Source: Ruminococcus sp.
GTDB taxonomy: Bacteria; Bacillota; Clostridia; Oscillospirales; Ruminococcaceae
Assembly: GCA_015066925.1 (NCBI GenBank)
Contig: SVNL01000005.1
Location: 1-50,738, forward strand
Direction: 5' to 3'
DNA length: 50,738 bases
The notes under the pieces are model-generated. The model was not told where the DNA came from. It saw only the letters and a program-made list of their open reading frames with translations, and did not search any database. The translations under genes were made by a program, and so were the position numbers. Of this stretch, positions 35,193 to 43,444 are shown one piece after another (within the stretch, counting starts at the first letter, position 1; each line of letters begins with the position of its first letter).

Positions 35193-35255
35193 CATTTTAG
35201 TGCTGTTTCGACAAAATATTCATTGAATTTGTATTATAATTAATTGGAGGAGCTT

Positions 35256-35744
35256 ATGCTGCTTAGTTCAACACTGGCTTTCAGAAAGGTTAGCGATATC
35301 AGTCCCGAAATTTTAAAAAAGCTTGGGATTAAAGGATTAATTCTCGATGTTGATAATACATTGACTACTCATGATAATCCCAGACCTGCTGACGGAGTAT
35401 TGGAATGGCTGGATTTAATGAAGAAAAATAATATTAAGATGATAATTGTTTCAAATAATCATTTTCCAAGAATAAAGCCGTTTGCGGATATGCTTGGACT
35501 TGATTTTATACCTGATGGTAAAAAACCTCTTTCTGTAGGGTTTAAAAAGGCTATGCAAAAAATGGGAATTTCAAATAATGAAATTGCAGTTGTAGGCGAC
35601 CAGATATATACAGATGTATTGGGTGCAAATCTTATGAGGCTTAAAATGCTGTATGTTGTTCCGATTGAAAAAGAAAAAACTATGTTTTTCAAATTTAAAC
35701 GAAAAATGGAAATACCTTTTCTTCCAAAAAAATTTTATAAATGA
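35256..35744 (+). CDS. yqeG: YqeG-family HAD phosphatase
   Basis: A HAD superfamily IIIA phosphatase of about 162 residues. The first motif is LILDVDNTLTTHD (about 28-40), the second is IVSNN, the lysine is in PDGKKPLSVGF and the fourth motif is VVGDQIYTDVLGAN. These match YqeG, related to phosphatidylglycerophosphate phosphatases (GEP4 type); the bacterial substrate is not settled. The track's TTG start is replaced by ATG 35256, five bases after GGAGG. A TATAAT lies at 35235-35240 but no good -35 is seen. It leads a group with aroQ, the M24 peptidase and efp. Confidence 0.9.
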   Translation: MLLSSTLAFRKVSDISPEILKKLGIKGLILDVDNTLTTHDNPRPADGVLEWLDLMKKNNIKMIIVSNNHFPRIKPFADMLGLDFIPDGKKPLSVGFKKAMQKMGISNNEIAVVGDQIYTDVLGANLMRLKMLYVVPIEKEKTMFFKFKRKMEIPFLPKKFYK

Positions 35745-35756
35745 GGAGCGATAAGA

Positions 35757-36188
35757 ATGATAAAAAAAATTCTCGTCATACATGGACCAAATCTTAATTT
35801 GCTTGGTGAACGTGAGCCTGGAATTTATGGCTCAAACGGAATTGATATGCTTAATAAAAATATAATTGAAAGAGCTAAAGAACAAGGTCTTGAATGTGAA
35901 ATATTCCAGTCAAATCATGAAGGTGCAATAATAGATAAGCTTCATGCGGCAAGACAAAAGTTTGAAGGTGTAATTATAAATGCAGGTGCATATACACATT
36001 ACAGCTATGCTATAAGAGATGCAATATCAGCAATAAAAATTCCATGTATCGAGGTTCATATCAGCAATGTTTTTGCCAGAGATGAATTCAGAAAGAATTC
36101 GGTAATTGCTCCTGTATGCAAGGGTTCAATCAGCGGTTTTGGATTTGGAAGCTATTACCTTGCAATAATGGCACTCTCGGAGATGTAA
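35757..36188 (+). CDS. aroQ: 3-dehydroquinate dehydratase, type II
   Basis: Catalyses 3-dehydroquinate to 3-dehydroshikimate, the third step of the shikimate pathway, as a dodecamer in the cytosol. The type II signature IHGPNLNLLGEREPGIYG opens the protein, with the catalytic tyrosine in GIYG; INAGAYTHYSYAIRDAI and EVHISNVFARDEFR follow. Length (143) is normal. GAGGAG lies upstream. It is separated from aroF-tyrA by 30 kb, so shikimate genes are scattered in this genome. Adjacent M24 peptidase and efp genes are its usual neighbours in Firmicutes. Confidence 0.97.
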   Translation: MIKKILVIHGPNLNLLGEREPGIYGSNGIDMLNKNIIERAKEQGLECEIFQSNHEGAIIDKLHAARQKFEGVIINAGAYTHYSYAIRDAISAIKIPCIEVHISNVFARDEFRKNSVIAPVCKGSISGFGFGSYYLAIMALSEM

Positions 36189-36191
36189 TTA

Positions 36192-37259
36192 ATGAATAAA
36201 ACAGAAAAACTTTTTCAGAAGCTTGATGATAAAATCGATTGTGTACTGATAACATCGGATGTAAACAGAAGATATTTTACGGGAATGAAATCTTCAGCGG
36301 GCTGTTTAGTAGTATTGAGGGAAAAGTCATATCTGCTTATTGATTTCAGATATATTGAAAAAGCCAGAAATACGGTTAAAAATGCTGAAGTAATTGAACA
36401 GAACGATTTTATAAATCAGCTTAAAGAAATTTTCAAAAAACATAATGTCAGAAATATCGGTATTGAAGCCGAAAATATGACAGTAAAAGAATTTTCGTTA
36501 TATAAATCAAAGCTGAATAATTATAATTTTATAGATGATAATAATGTGAGCTCGGCGGTTAATATGCTCAGAGCTGTAAAAGATGATGAAGAGATAAATT
36601 GTATAAAAAAAGCACAGGAAATAGCTGAATATGCTTTTGATGAAATTATAAAGTTTATAAAAGTTGGCGTAACTGAACGTGAAATTGCAATGAAGCTTGA
36701 TTATCTTATGCTTGAAAACGGAGCTGAAGCAATTTCATTTGATACAATTGCTTTATCGGGAGCAAATACATCAATGCCGCATGGTGTTCCATCTGATAAA
36801 AAGGTTGAAAAAGGCGAATTTGTATTAATGGATTTCGGGGCTGTATATAAAGGGTATCATAGCGATATGACAAGAACTGTATGTGTAGGTGAACCAACTG
36901 ATGAAATGCTCAAAGTCTATAATATAGTTCTTAAAGCACAGAATGCGGCGATTTCATATGCGAAGGCAGGAATAACGGGAAGTGAACTCGATAATGTTGC
37001 AAGAACTATCATTAAAGAAAATGGTTACGGAAATTGTTTCGGACATTCTCTTGGACATGGTGTAGGAATGGAAATACATGAATTCCCGAATGCATCTTCA
37101 AAGAGTAATCATATTCTCCGTGAAAATGAGATTGTAACAATCGAACCCGGCATTTATATTCCCGGAAAATTCGGAGTGAGAATAGAAGATTTTGTTGTTT
37201 TAACTAAAGAATCCTGTATCAATATAACAAAATGTGAAAAAAATATACTATTCTTATAA
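36192..37259 (+). CDS. M24-family Xaa-Pro aminopeptidase/dipeptidase
   Basis: A metallopeptidase expected to release N-terminal residues before proline. The N-terminal creatinase-like domain (1-125) precedes the pita-bread domain. Metal ligands are seen in VLMDFGAVYKGYHSDMTRT (two Asp), GHSLGHGVGMEIHE (His) and TIEPGIYIPGKFGVRIED (two Glu). Length is 355. GGAG lies in the end of aroQ, and the gene begins three bases past the aroQ stop. It is followed after 89 bases by efp, which has its own promoter. Whether it acts on dipeptides or longer peptides cannot be told. Confidence 0.93.
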   Translation: MNKTEKLFQKLDDKIDCVLITSDVNRRYFTGMKSSAGCLVVLREKSYLLIDFRYIEKARNTVKNAEVIEQNDFINQLKEIFKKHNVRNIGIEAENMTVKEFSLYKSKLNNYNFIDDNNVSSAVNMLRAVKDDEEINCIKKAQEIAEYAFDEIIKFIKVGVTEREIAMKLDYLMLENGAEAISFDTIALSGANTSMPHGVPSDKKVEKGEFVLMDFGAVYKGYHSDMTRTVCVGEPTDEMLKVYNIVLKAQNAAISYAKAGITGSELDNVARTIIKENGYGNCFGHSLGHGVGMEIHEFPNASSKSNHILRENEIVTIEPGIYIPGKFGVRIEDFVVLTKESCINITKCEKNILFL

Positions 37260-37277
37260 GAAATTTATAAGAAGGTA

Positions 37278-37306
37278 TTGCAAAAAATGTAGAAATGTAG
37301 TAAAAT
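37278..37306 (+). promoter_or_regulatory. Sigma-A promoter of efp
   Basis: TTGCAA and TAAAAT are separated by 17 bases, about 42 bases before the ATG. Confidence 0.75.
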
Positions 37307-37348
37307 ATAGATATATACTATTATTGAATATACTTTGGAGGTAATTAT

Positions 37349-37906
37349 ATGATTTCAGCAGGTGATTTCAGAAACGGTGTTACATTTGAAATGGATGGTA
37401 ACGTTGTTCAGGTAATCGAATTTCAGCATGTTAAACCTGGTAAGGGTGCTGCTTTTGTAAGAACTAAGTTCAAGAATGTTATTACAGGTTCAGTTGTAGA
37501 ACGTTCTTTTAACCCAACAGAAAAATTTCCAACTGCTTTCGTTGAAAGAAGAGATATGCAGTATAGCTATAACGATGGCGATCTTTACTACTTTATGGAT
37601 ATGGAAACTTATGAACAGGTTCCGATTAATGCTTCTGTTCTCGGTGATAACTTTAAGTTCGTTAAGGAAGAAATGGAATGCAAAATTCTTTCATATAAGG
37701 GTAATGTTTTCGGTGTTGAACCACCTTTCTTTGTAGAGCTTGAAGTTACTGAAACTGATCCCGGCTTTAAGGGCGATACAGCTACAAATGCTACAAAGCC
37801 TGCTACACTTGAAACAGGTGCCGAGGTTAAGGTTCCTCTCTTTATCGAACAGGGCGATAAAATTAAGATTGATACAAGAACAGGCGAATATATGGAAAGA
37901 GCATAA
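37349..37906 (+). CDS. efp: Elongation factor P
   Basis: EF-P relieves ribosome stalling at polyproline stretches. The N-terminal KOW-like domain contains the loop [12 protein letters not shown] (about 29-40), whose lysine is the tip residue facing the peptidyl transferase centre. Two OB domains follow, ending in the family signature [30 protein letters not shown]. Length (185) is normal. GGAGGT precedes the ATG. No EpmA or related modification gene is seen in this window. The CD1247-like gene follows after 47 bases without a terminator. Confidence 0.97.
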   Translation: MISAGDFRNGVTFEMDGNVVQVIEFQHVKPGKGAAFVRTKFKNVITGSVVERSFNPTEKFPTAFVERRDMQYSYNDGDLYYFMDMETYEQVPINASVLGDNFKFVKEEMECKILSYKGNVFGVEPPFFVELEVTETDPGFKGDTATNATKPATLETGAEVKVPLFIEQGDKIKIDTRTGEYMERA

Positions 37907-37953
37907 GCTTTTTCATATAAATAAATCATATTATCTGAAAGGGGGAGCTATTT

Positions 37954-38436
37954 ATGAAGCTTACCGAAAAAATGTCATATTTACAGGGACTTATTGATGG
38001 TCTTGATATTGATTCATCAACAAAAGAGGGAAAAGCTCTTTTACAGATGACAGAAGTTATGAACGAAATGGTTATGTACGTTGAGGATTTACAGTCACAG
38101 GTGGACGAGCTTACTGAGCTTTGCGATATACTTGACGAAGACCTCGGTTCTGTTGAAGAAGACTTCTATGATTTCGATGACTGTGAATGCGGTGATGATT
38201 GTGATTGCGACTGCGATTGCGATTGCTGTGATGATGATGACGATTACGAATTTGATGATGATGAAGAGCTTTATGAAGTAACTTGCCCTACTTGTGGTGA
38301 TACAATTTTACTTGATGAAAGTATTATTGAGGAAGGTTCTATGAACTGTCCTAACTGTAATGAGCTTCTTGAATTCGATGATGAAAATCTCACTATCGAA
38401 GATATTGAAGAAATGACAAGTAATATTGAAGATTAA
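37954..38436 (+). CDS. CD1247-type protein with Cys/Asp repeat and zinc ribbon
   Basis: A 160-residue acidic protein. The N-terminal 60 residues form a helical hairpin (MSYLQGLIDGLDIDSSTKEG onward), the pattern I associate with the CD1247 N-terminal domain of Clostridia. Residues about 76-98 are a striking run, CECGDDCDCDCDCDCC, followed by an aspartate run. The C-terminal part is a four-cysteine ribbon (CPTCG...CPNCN). It probably binds metal ions; its role is unknown. AAAGGGGGA gives a strong binding site. It shares a transcript with efp and ends at a strong terminator. Confidence 0.75.
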   Translation: MKLTEKMSYLQGLIDGLDIDSSTKEGKALLQMTEVMNEMVMYVEDLQSQVDELTELCDILDEDLGSVEEDFYDFDDCECGDDCDCDCDCDCCDDDDDYEFDDDEELYEVTCPTCGDTILLDESIIEEGSMNCPNCNELLEFDDENLTIEDIEEMTSNIED

Positions 38437-38439
38437 TCT

Positions 38440-38471
38440 AAAAAGCAGTATCTTTTGATACTGCTTTTTTG
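38440..38471 (+). terminator. Terminator of efp and the CD1247-like gene
   Basis: The stem aaaagcagtatc pairs with gatactgctttt and a run of T follows. Confidence 0.85.
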
Positions 38472-38482
38472 TGAATCAGCTC

Positions 38483-38511
38483 TTGACAAGCAAATGAAAA
38501 TATAGTATAAT
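38483..38511 (+). promoter_or_regulatory. Sigma-A promoter of the valS T-box transcript
   Basis: Consensus TTGACA and TATAAT are separated by 17 bases, the strongest promoter in the window. Confidence 0.88.
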
Positions 38512-38524
38512 TAATTTGATATTT

Positions 38525-38787
38525 ATAAAGGCTGTGATTGGGAGGAGTATGCAATAATCTGATGCATAGAGAACTGTCGGTTGGTGTAAGATGGTGTGAA
38601 GATGTTGCAAAAGTAGCCCTTGAGCCTCATGGATGAAATAACAGTAATCTATGACGTAATTCTCACGTTACAGAGAAAGCAGTTACAAAATGACTGCATA
38701 GAGTGCAGAGTGTATGCTCTGAATTCAGGTGGTAACACGGACAGAATTTGTTCGCCCTGAACCTTTAAAGGTTCAGGGCTTTTTTAT
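38525..38787 (+). promoter_or_regulatory. T-box riboswitch, valine type, controlling valS
   Basis: The leader has the conserved stem I loop elements (agagaactgtcggttggtgt near 38568), a probable specifier GTA at 38613-38615 (in gcaaaagtagccc), and the T-box sequence aggtggtaacacgg (38727-38740), which pairs with the CCA end of uncharged tRNA. The terminator is gccctgaacc/ggttcagggc (38754-38779) followed by T residues to 38787. Uncharged tRNA-Val should favour the antiterminator and expression of valS. GTA is a valine codon, consistent with the gene downstream. Confidence 0.92.
38754..38787 (+). terminator. T-box terminator
   Basis: The 10-bp perfect stem gccctgaacc/ggttcagggc is followed by seven or more T residues. 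Its formation is the default state when tRNA-Val is charged. Confidence 0.88.
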
Positions 38788-38827
38788 TTCCCCTGAACTG
38801 ATATACTTAAATTAAGGAGAGATTTTT

Positions 38828-41449
38828 ATGGCAAAGGAACTCGCAAAAGCGTATAGCCCACGAGAATTTGAGGACAGAATTTATAAAGCATGGAACGATA
38901 AGGGATGTTTTCGTGCAGAAGTGGATTCTAAAAAAACACCATATACAATAGTAATTCCACCTCCAAACATCACAGGTCAGCTTCATATGGGACATGCTCT
39001 TGATGAAACACTTCAGGATATTCTCATCAGATGGAAGAGAATGTCAGGTTATTCAGCATTATGGCTTCCCGGTACAGACCATGCTTCAATCGCTACAGAA
39101 GCAAAAATTGTTGAAGCTATGAAAAAAGACGGTGTTACAAAAGAGGACATCGGACGTGACGGCTTTATGGAGCGTGCATGGGCATGGAAAGAACAGTATG
39201 GCGGACGTATTGTAGAACAGCTTAAAAAGCTTGGTTCATCATGTGACTGGTCAAGAGAACGCTTCACAATGGATGAGGGATGTAATAAGGCTGTTAAAGA
39301 AGTTTTCGTAAAATATTATGAAAAAGGACTTATATACAGAGGCGAAAGAATAATTAACTGGTGTCCTCATTGTCTTACATCAATTTCAGATGCAGAGGTA
39401 GAATATGAGGATCAGGCAGGACATTTCTGGCATCTTCGTTATAAAATAAAGGATACCGATAAATATCTTGAGCTTGCTACAACACGTCCTGAAACTCTTC
39501 TCGGTGATACAGCTGTTGCTGTAAATCCTAATGACGAGCGTTATAAGGAACTTATCGGTAAGACAGTAATTCTTCCTATTGTTCACAGAGAAATTCCTAT
39601 CGTAGCTGATGATTATGTAGAAATGGACTTCGGTACAGGTGTAGTAAAAATAACTCCTGCACATGACCCGAACGACTTTGAAGTAGGTCTTAGACATAAC
39701 CTTGAAATAATTAATGTAATGACAGATGATGCTAAGATTACAGAGGATTATCCAAAGTATGCGGGTATGGATAGATACGAAGCAAGAAAAGCAATAGTAG
39801 CTGACCTTGAAGCTGAAGGAGCACTTGTTAAAATTGAGGATTACAGTCATAATGTAGGCACATGCTATCGTTGCGGAACTACTGTTGAGCCTAGAATTTC
39901 AAAGCAGTGGTTTGTGAAAATGGCACCTCTTGCTCAGCCTGCTATAGATGCAGTTAAAAATGGAAAAACAAAGTTTGTTCCTGAAAGATTTGATAAAATT
40001 TATTTCCATTGGCTTGAAAATATCAAGGACTGGTGTATTTCACGTCAGCTTTGGTGGGGGCATAGAATTCCTGCATTCTACTGTGACGACTGCGGCGAAA
40101 TGGTTGTTACAAAGGAGAATACAGCAGTATGTCCTAAGTGCGGCAAGGAAATGCGTCAGGACCCTGATACGCTTGATACATGGTTCAGTTCAGCACTCTG
40201 GCCATTTTCAACACTTGGCTGGCCTGAGAACACAGAAGACCTCAAATACTTCTATCCTACAAATACACTTGTTACAGGATATGATATTATTTTCTTCTGG
40301 GTTGTAAGAATGATGTTCAGCGGTCTTGAAAATATGGGAGATGTTCCATTTGATACAGTTCTCATTCACGGTCTTGTTCGTGATTCGCAGGGACGTAAAA
40401 TGTCCAAATCGCTTGGAAACGGTATTGACCCGCTTGAAGTAATAAATGAGTACGGTGCAGATGCACTCAGATTTATGCTCGCAACAGGTAACTCACCGGG
40501 AAATGATATGCGTTACATAGATGAAAAGGTTAAGGCTGCGAGAAACTTTGCAAATAAGCTCTGGAATGCTTCTAGATTTATAATGATGAATCTTTCTGAT
40601 GATTTTGAATTTAAAGGACTTCCTGAAAATCTTGCATTGGAAGATAAGTGGATACTCAATAAATTCAATAAGCTTGCTAAGGAAGTTAACGAAAATCTTG
40701 AAAGCTTTGAGCTTGGTATTGCTTCAACAAAAATTTACGATTTCATCTGGGATATTTATTGTGACTGGTATATTGAGCTTACAAAGCCTCGTATTCAGGC
40801 AGGCGGAGAAACAAAGGAAACTGCACAGGCAGTACTTGTATGGGTAATGCAGGGAATGTTAAAGCTTCTCCATCCATTTATGCCGTTTATTACAGAAGAA
40901 ATATGGCAGGTTCTTACAAATGAATCAGGAATGATTATGCTTGAAAGCTATCCTGTATATGATAATTCAATCAGCTTTGAGGAAGAAGAAAAGGCTTTTG
41001 AAAAGATTATAGCTTCAATTAAGGCAGTAAGAAATACACGTACAGAGCTTAATGTTCCGCCATCAGTAAAGGCAAAGCTCTTTATTGAAACAGCAGACGC
41101 TGAACTCTTTACTTCATGCTCTGTATTCTTTGAAAAGCTTGCATCTGCTTCTGAAGTTGAGGTAGGCGACAAGTTTGACATTGCAGATTCAGCAAACGCT
41201 GTAACAGAGTCAGCAAGAATTTTCATTCCTATGAATGAGCTTGTTGATAAGGAAAAGGAACTCGCTCGTCTTGATAAGGAAAGAGCAAAGGTTCAGAAGG
41301 ATATAGACTTCCTTAGCGGAAAGCTCAATAATCCTGGATTTGTTGCAAAGGCTCCTGAAAAGCTTATTGAAGCTGAAAAGGCAAAGCTTGCGGCGGCAGA
41401 AGAAAAAATGGCTAAGATTATGCAGTCGATTGAGGCTTATAAAGCGTAA
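38828..41449 (+). CDS. valS: Valyl-tRNA synthetase
   Basis: A class I synthetase for tRNA-Val. Motif HIGH appears in [18 protein letters not shown] (near 41-58) and KMSKS in [14 protein letters not shown] near residue 525. The editing domain has [15 protein letters not shown], and CDDCGEMV...CPKCG supplies zinc ligands. A C-terminal coiled coil (about 805-873) completes the protein. Length (873) is normal. AAGGAGAG precedes the ATG. It is controlled by the T-box leader upstream, so expression should rise when charged valyl-tRNA runs low. No terminator is obvious before the GNAT gene. Confidence 0.97.
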   Translation: MAKELAKAYSPREFEDRIYKAWNDKGCFRAEVDSKKTPYTIVIPPPNITGQLHMGHALDETLQDILIRWKRMSGYSALWLPGTDHASIATEAKIVEAMKKDGVTKEDIGRDGFMERAWAWKEQYGGRIVEQLKKLGSSCDWSRERFTMDEGCNKAVKEVFVKYYEKGLIYRGERIINWCPHCLTSISDAEVEYEDQAGHFWHLRYKIKDTDKYLELATTRPETLLGDTAVAVNPNDERYKELIGKTVILPIVHREIPIVADDYVEMDFGTGVVKITPAHDPNDFEVGLRHNLEIINVMTDDAKITEDYPKYAGMDRYEARKAIVADLEAEGALVKIEDYSHNVGTCYRCGTTVEPRISKQWFVKMAPLAQPAIDAVKNGKTKFVPERFDKIYFHWLENIKDWCISRQLWWGHRIPAFYCDDCGEMVVTKENTAVCPKCGKEMRQDPDTLDTWFSSALWPFSTLGWPENTEDLKYFYPTNTLVTGYDIIFFWVVRMMFSGLENMGDVPFDTVLIHGLVRDSQGRKMSKSLGNGIDPLEVINEYGADALRFMLATGNSPGNDMRYIDEKVKAARNFANKLWNASRFIMMNLSDDFEFKGLPENLALEDKWILNKFNKLAKEVNENLESFELGIASTKIYDFIWDIYCDWYIELTKPRIQAGGETKETAQAVLVWVMQGMLKLLHPFMPFITEEIWQVLTNESGMIMLESYPVYDNSISFEEEEKAFEKIIASIKAVRNTRTELNVPPSVKAKLFIETADAELFTSCSVFFEKLASASEVEVGDKFDIADSANAVTESARIFIPMNELVDKEKELARLDKERAKVQKDIDFLSGKLNNPGFVAKAPEKLIEAEKAKLAAAEEKMAKIMQSIEAYKA

Positions 41450-41503
41450 GAAGTGTTCTTTCTAAGTATCTGAGTATATAAACTTTTAAAAAGGAGGCGG
41501 AAA

Positions 41504-42037
41504 ATGAAATTTACAGTACCAACAATTGAAACAGAAAGACTCATTCTTCGCCCTCTATCTCTTGACGATGCTGAATCCGCATTTGAGTGGACTGGTGATG
41601 AACGTGTTGCAAAATATATGATTTACTCAACTCACGAAAGCATTGAAACAACAAAGGAATGGTTAAGAACCGTTGATGCTCTTGAAAATGAGTATTTATG
41701 GGGATTTGTTCGTAAATTTGACAATAAACTTATAGGTTCAGGTAGTATAAGATTCAGAACAAATGAAGATAAGTGGAGTTTCGGTTATAATATGAGGCAT
41801 GACTGCTGGAATATGGGGTATACTACCGAAGCTACATTGGCAATGATGAATTATGTTCGTGAAAAGCACAATGCACACAGATTTATAGCTGAATGTGCAA
41901 AGGAAAATATTGGTTCTGCAAGAGTTATGGAAAAATGCGGACTTCATTTTAGCGGCAATGGTGAATATCAGAGCTATGACGGCAAGAAAACCTTTATATC
42001 TAAGATTTATGAATTGGAGGATGAGGTAAATGATTAA
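41504..42037 (+). CDS. GNAT-family N-acetyltransferase (RimJ/RimL-like)
   Basis: A 177-residue acetyltransferase. It begins IETERLILRPLSLDDAESAF, typical of the RimJ/RimL branch, with GSGSIRFRTNEDKWSFGYNM in the middle and the acetyl-CoA-binding TTEATLAMMNYV, AKENIGSARVMEKCGL and FSGNGEY stretch in the second half. Substrate unknown; this branch includes N-terminal protein and small-molecule acetylases. AAGGAGGCGG lies upstream. It overlaps the next gene by eight bases, so the two are probably translated together. Confidence 0.9.
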   Translation: MKFTVPTIETERLILRPLSLDDAESAFEWTGDERVAKYMIYSTHESIETTKEWLRTVDALENEYLWGFVRKFDNKLIGSGSIRFRTNEDKWSFGYNMRHDCWNMGYTTEATLAMMNYVREKHNAHRFIAECAKENIGSARVMEKCGLHFSGNGEYQSYDGKKTFISKIYELEDEVND

Positions 42038-42332
42038 GCACATAGTAATGTTCAAACTCAAAGCCACAGATGGAATAAGCGAATACGATAACGCACTTGA
42101 GGTTAAAAAGCGTTTTGATGATGTAATTGCAAATGTAAAGGAACTTAAAAAAGGCGAAGTTGTTATCAACTCAGCAGAAGCTCCTGATAGCAATTACACA
42201 ATTGCACTTATTTGTGATTTTGATAGTATAGACGGACTTAATGCATATCAGGTTCATCCCGCACATGTTGAATTTGGTAAATTTATTGCCACTATAAGAA
42301 CAGAACGTGCCTGCATTGACTATGAATTATAA
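42030..42332 (+). CDS. Dabb-domain (stress responsive A/B barrel) protein
   Basis: A 100-residue single Dabb domain of the dimeric ferredoxin-like fold. The start MIKHIVMFKLKA, the central VINSAEAPDSNYTIALICDFDSIDGLNAYQVHPAHVEF and the end are typical of this family, which includes plant-like stress proteins and small bacterial monooxygenase relatives. No catalytic function is known for bacterial members. GAGGT at the end of the GNAT gene is its binding site; the two overlap by eight bases. A strong terminator lies 50 bases past the stop. Confidence 0.9.
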   Translation: MIKHIVMFKLKATDGISEYDNALEVKKRFDDVIANVKELKKGEVVINSAEAPDSNYTIALICDFDSIDGLNAYQVHPAHVEFGKFIATIRTERACIDYEL

Positions 42333-42381
42333 AATTTGATGTTATAGCAAATAGTGCAAATATTTATTCGATAAATGATTG

Positions 42382-42411
42382 AAGAGCTTCTCGGCAGAGA
42401 AGCTCTTTTTT
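42382..42411 (+). terminator. Terminator of valS-GNAT-Dabb
   Basis: An 11-bp perfect stem (aagagcttctc with gagaagctctt) with a four-base loop and a T run. Confidence 0.88.
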
Positions 42412-42418
42412 ATCAGAT

Positions 42419-42447
42419 TTGAAAATAATATATAAATATGTTATAAT
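42419..42447 (+). promoter_or_regulatory. Sigma-A promoter of the AraC-family gene
   Basis: TTGAAA and a perfect TATAAT are separated by 17 bases, starting a few bases after the preceding terminator. Confidence 0.78.
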
Positions 42448-42468
42448 GACAAAAAGGTGGTGGGAAGG

Positions 42469-43251
42469 TTGATTATCAATAATGTTGGATTTAATCACAG
42501 TCATGATGTTGACTTTTTTGTGGAACGTCCAAAAGGAAGCGGAGATTATCTTTTTTTGTTAATAAAAACAGGTGCTTTTTTTAATTTGAATGGTATTGAA
42601 AAAAGTGTATCTGAAAATTCATTTATATTATATAAAAAGGGAAGTCCTCAAATATATAGATGTATACCTAAACAAACATTTACAAATGACTGGATTCATT
42701 TTGATTTTGAAAGTGAAGAAGAAAAAGAGATTTTATATAAAATACCATTTGACAGACCTATTAAGCTTAAAGACATAAATTTCTTTACATTTTGCATTAA
42801 AATGATTGCATCAGAAACTTATTCGTCCAACAAAAATAAAAATCAGAATATATTAAACTATATGTCCCTTATTTTCTCCAAAATAGATGAACAGCTGTCG
42901 GTTAATGAAAATAAGGAAGTAAATGAAAAATATGAGCTTTTGTCTACAATACGTAATAAAATATATAGTAAGCCTTATGAAAACAGAACGGTGAAAAGTA
43001 CTGCGCATGAGGTGAGAATGAGTGAATCGCTTTTTCAGCACTCATATAAAAAGCTGTTTGGTGTATCGTTTATACAAGATCTAATCAAAAGCAGGATTGA
43101 GTATGCTAAAATGCTTTTGACTACAACTAATCTTAATGTAAATGAGATATCAAAACAATGCGGATATAAAAGCTATATTCATTTTTCGAGACAATTTCAG
43201 AAAAATGTAGGAACAAGTCCGCTTAATTATAGATTGCAGAAAATGTTATAA
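42469..43251 (+). CDS. AraC-family transcriptional regulator
   Basis: The C-terminal 100 residues hold two helix-turn-helix units typical of AraC: VKSTAHEVRMSESLFQHSYKKLFG and LNVNEISKQCGYKSYIHFSRQFQKNVGTSPLNYR. The N-terminal 150 residues form a sensor-like cupin domain (FLLIKTGAFFNLNG, ENSFILYKKGSPQIYR, WIHFDFE). It should bind DNA and a carbohydrate-type signal. The track starts at GTG 42457; TTG 42469 is eight bases after AGGTGG and is chosen, but the start is uncertain. It lies directly upstream of the GH9-dockerin gene in the same direction and may control that gene. Confidence 0.88.
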   Translation: MIINNVGFNHSHDVDFFVERPKGSGDYLFLLIKTGAFFNLNGIEKSVSENSFILYKKGSPQIYRCIPKQTFTNDWIHFDFESEEEKEILYKIPFDRPIKLKDINFFTFCIKMIASETYSSNKNKNQNILNYMSLIFSKIDEQLSVNENKEVNEKYELLSTIRNKIYSKPYENRTVKSTAHEVRMSESLFQHSYKKLFGVSFIQDLIKSRIEYAKMLLTTTNLNVNEISKQCGYKSYIHFSRQFQKNVGTSPLNYRLQKML

Positions 43252-43269
43252 AAAAAGCAGTATAAGTCA

Positions 43270-43298
43270 TTGAAAAATTTTTCCGTGTAATATATAAT
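43270..43298 (+). promoter_or_regulatory. Sigma-A promoter of the GH9-dockerin gene
   Basis: TTGAAA and a perfect TATAAT are separated by 17 bases. The leader is about 140 bases and includes a weak hairpin aaagttt/aaacttt (43339-43358) that ends in five T residues. An operator for the upstream AraC protein was not resolved. Confidence 0.7.
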
Positions 43299-43444
43299 AA
43301 TCTTATGATAGTATTGTTAATTTTTTCTATTAAATTTTAAAGTTTCAGGCAAAACTTTTTACAATAGAGATTAATGATACTTCGTATTAAACTGTATTCA
43401 ATAATGCAGTAAAATTTATTTTTCAGAAATGAGAGGGAATTTCT

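Noticed and set aside
39386-39850. 154-codon antisense open frame in valS
   Set aside because: Shadow frame with low-complexity Cys/Tyr/Ile content and no start signal.
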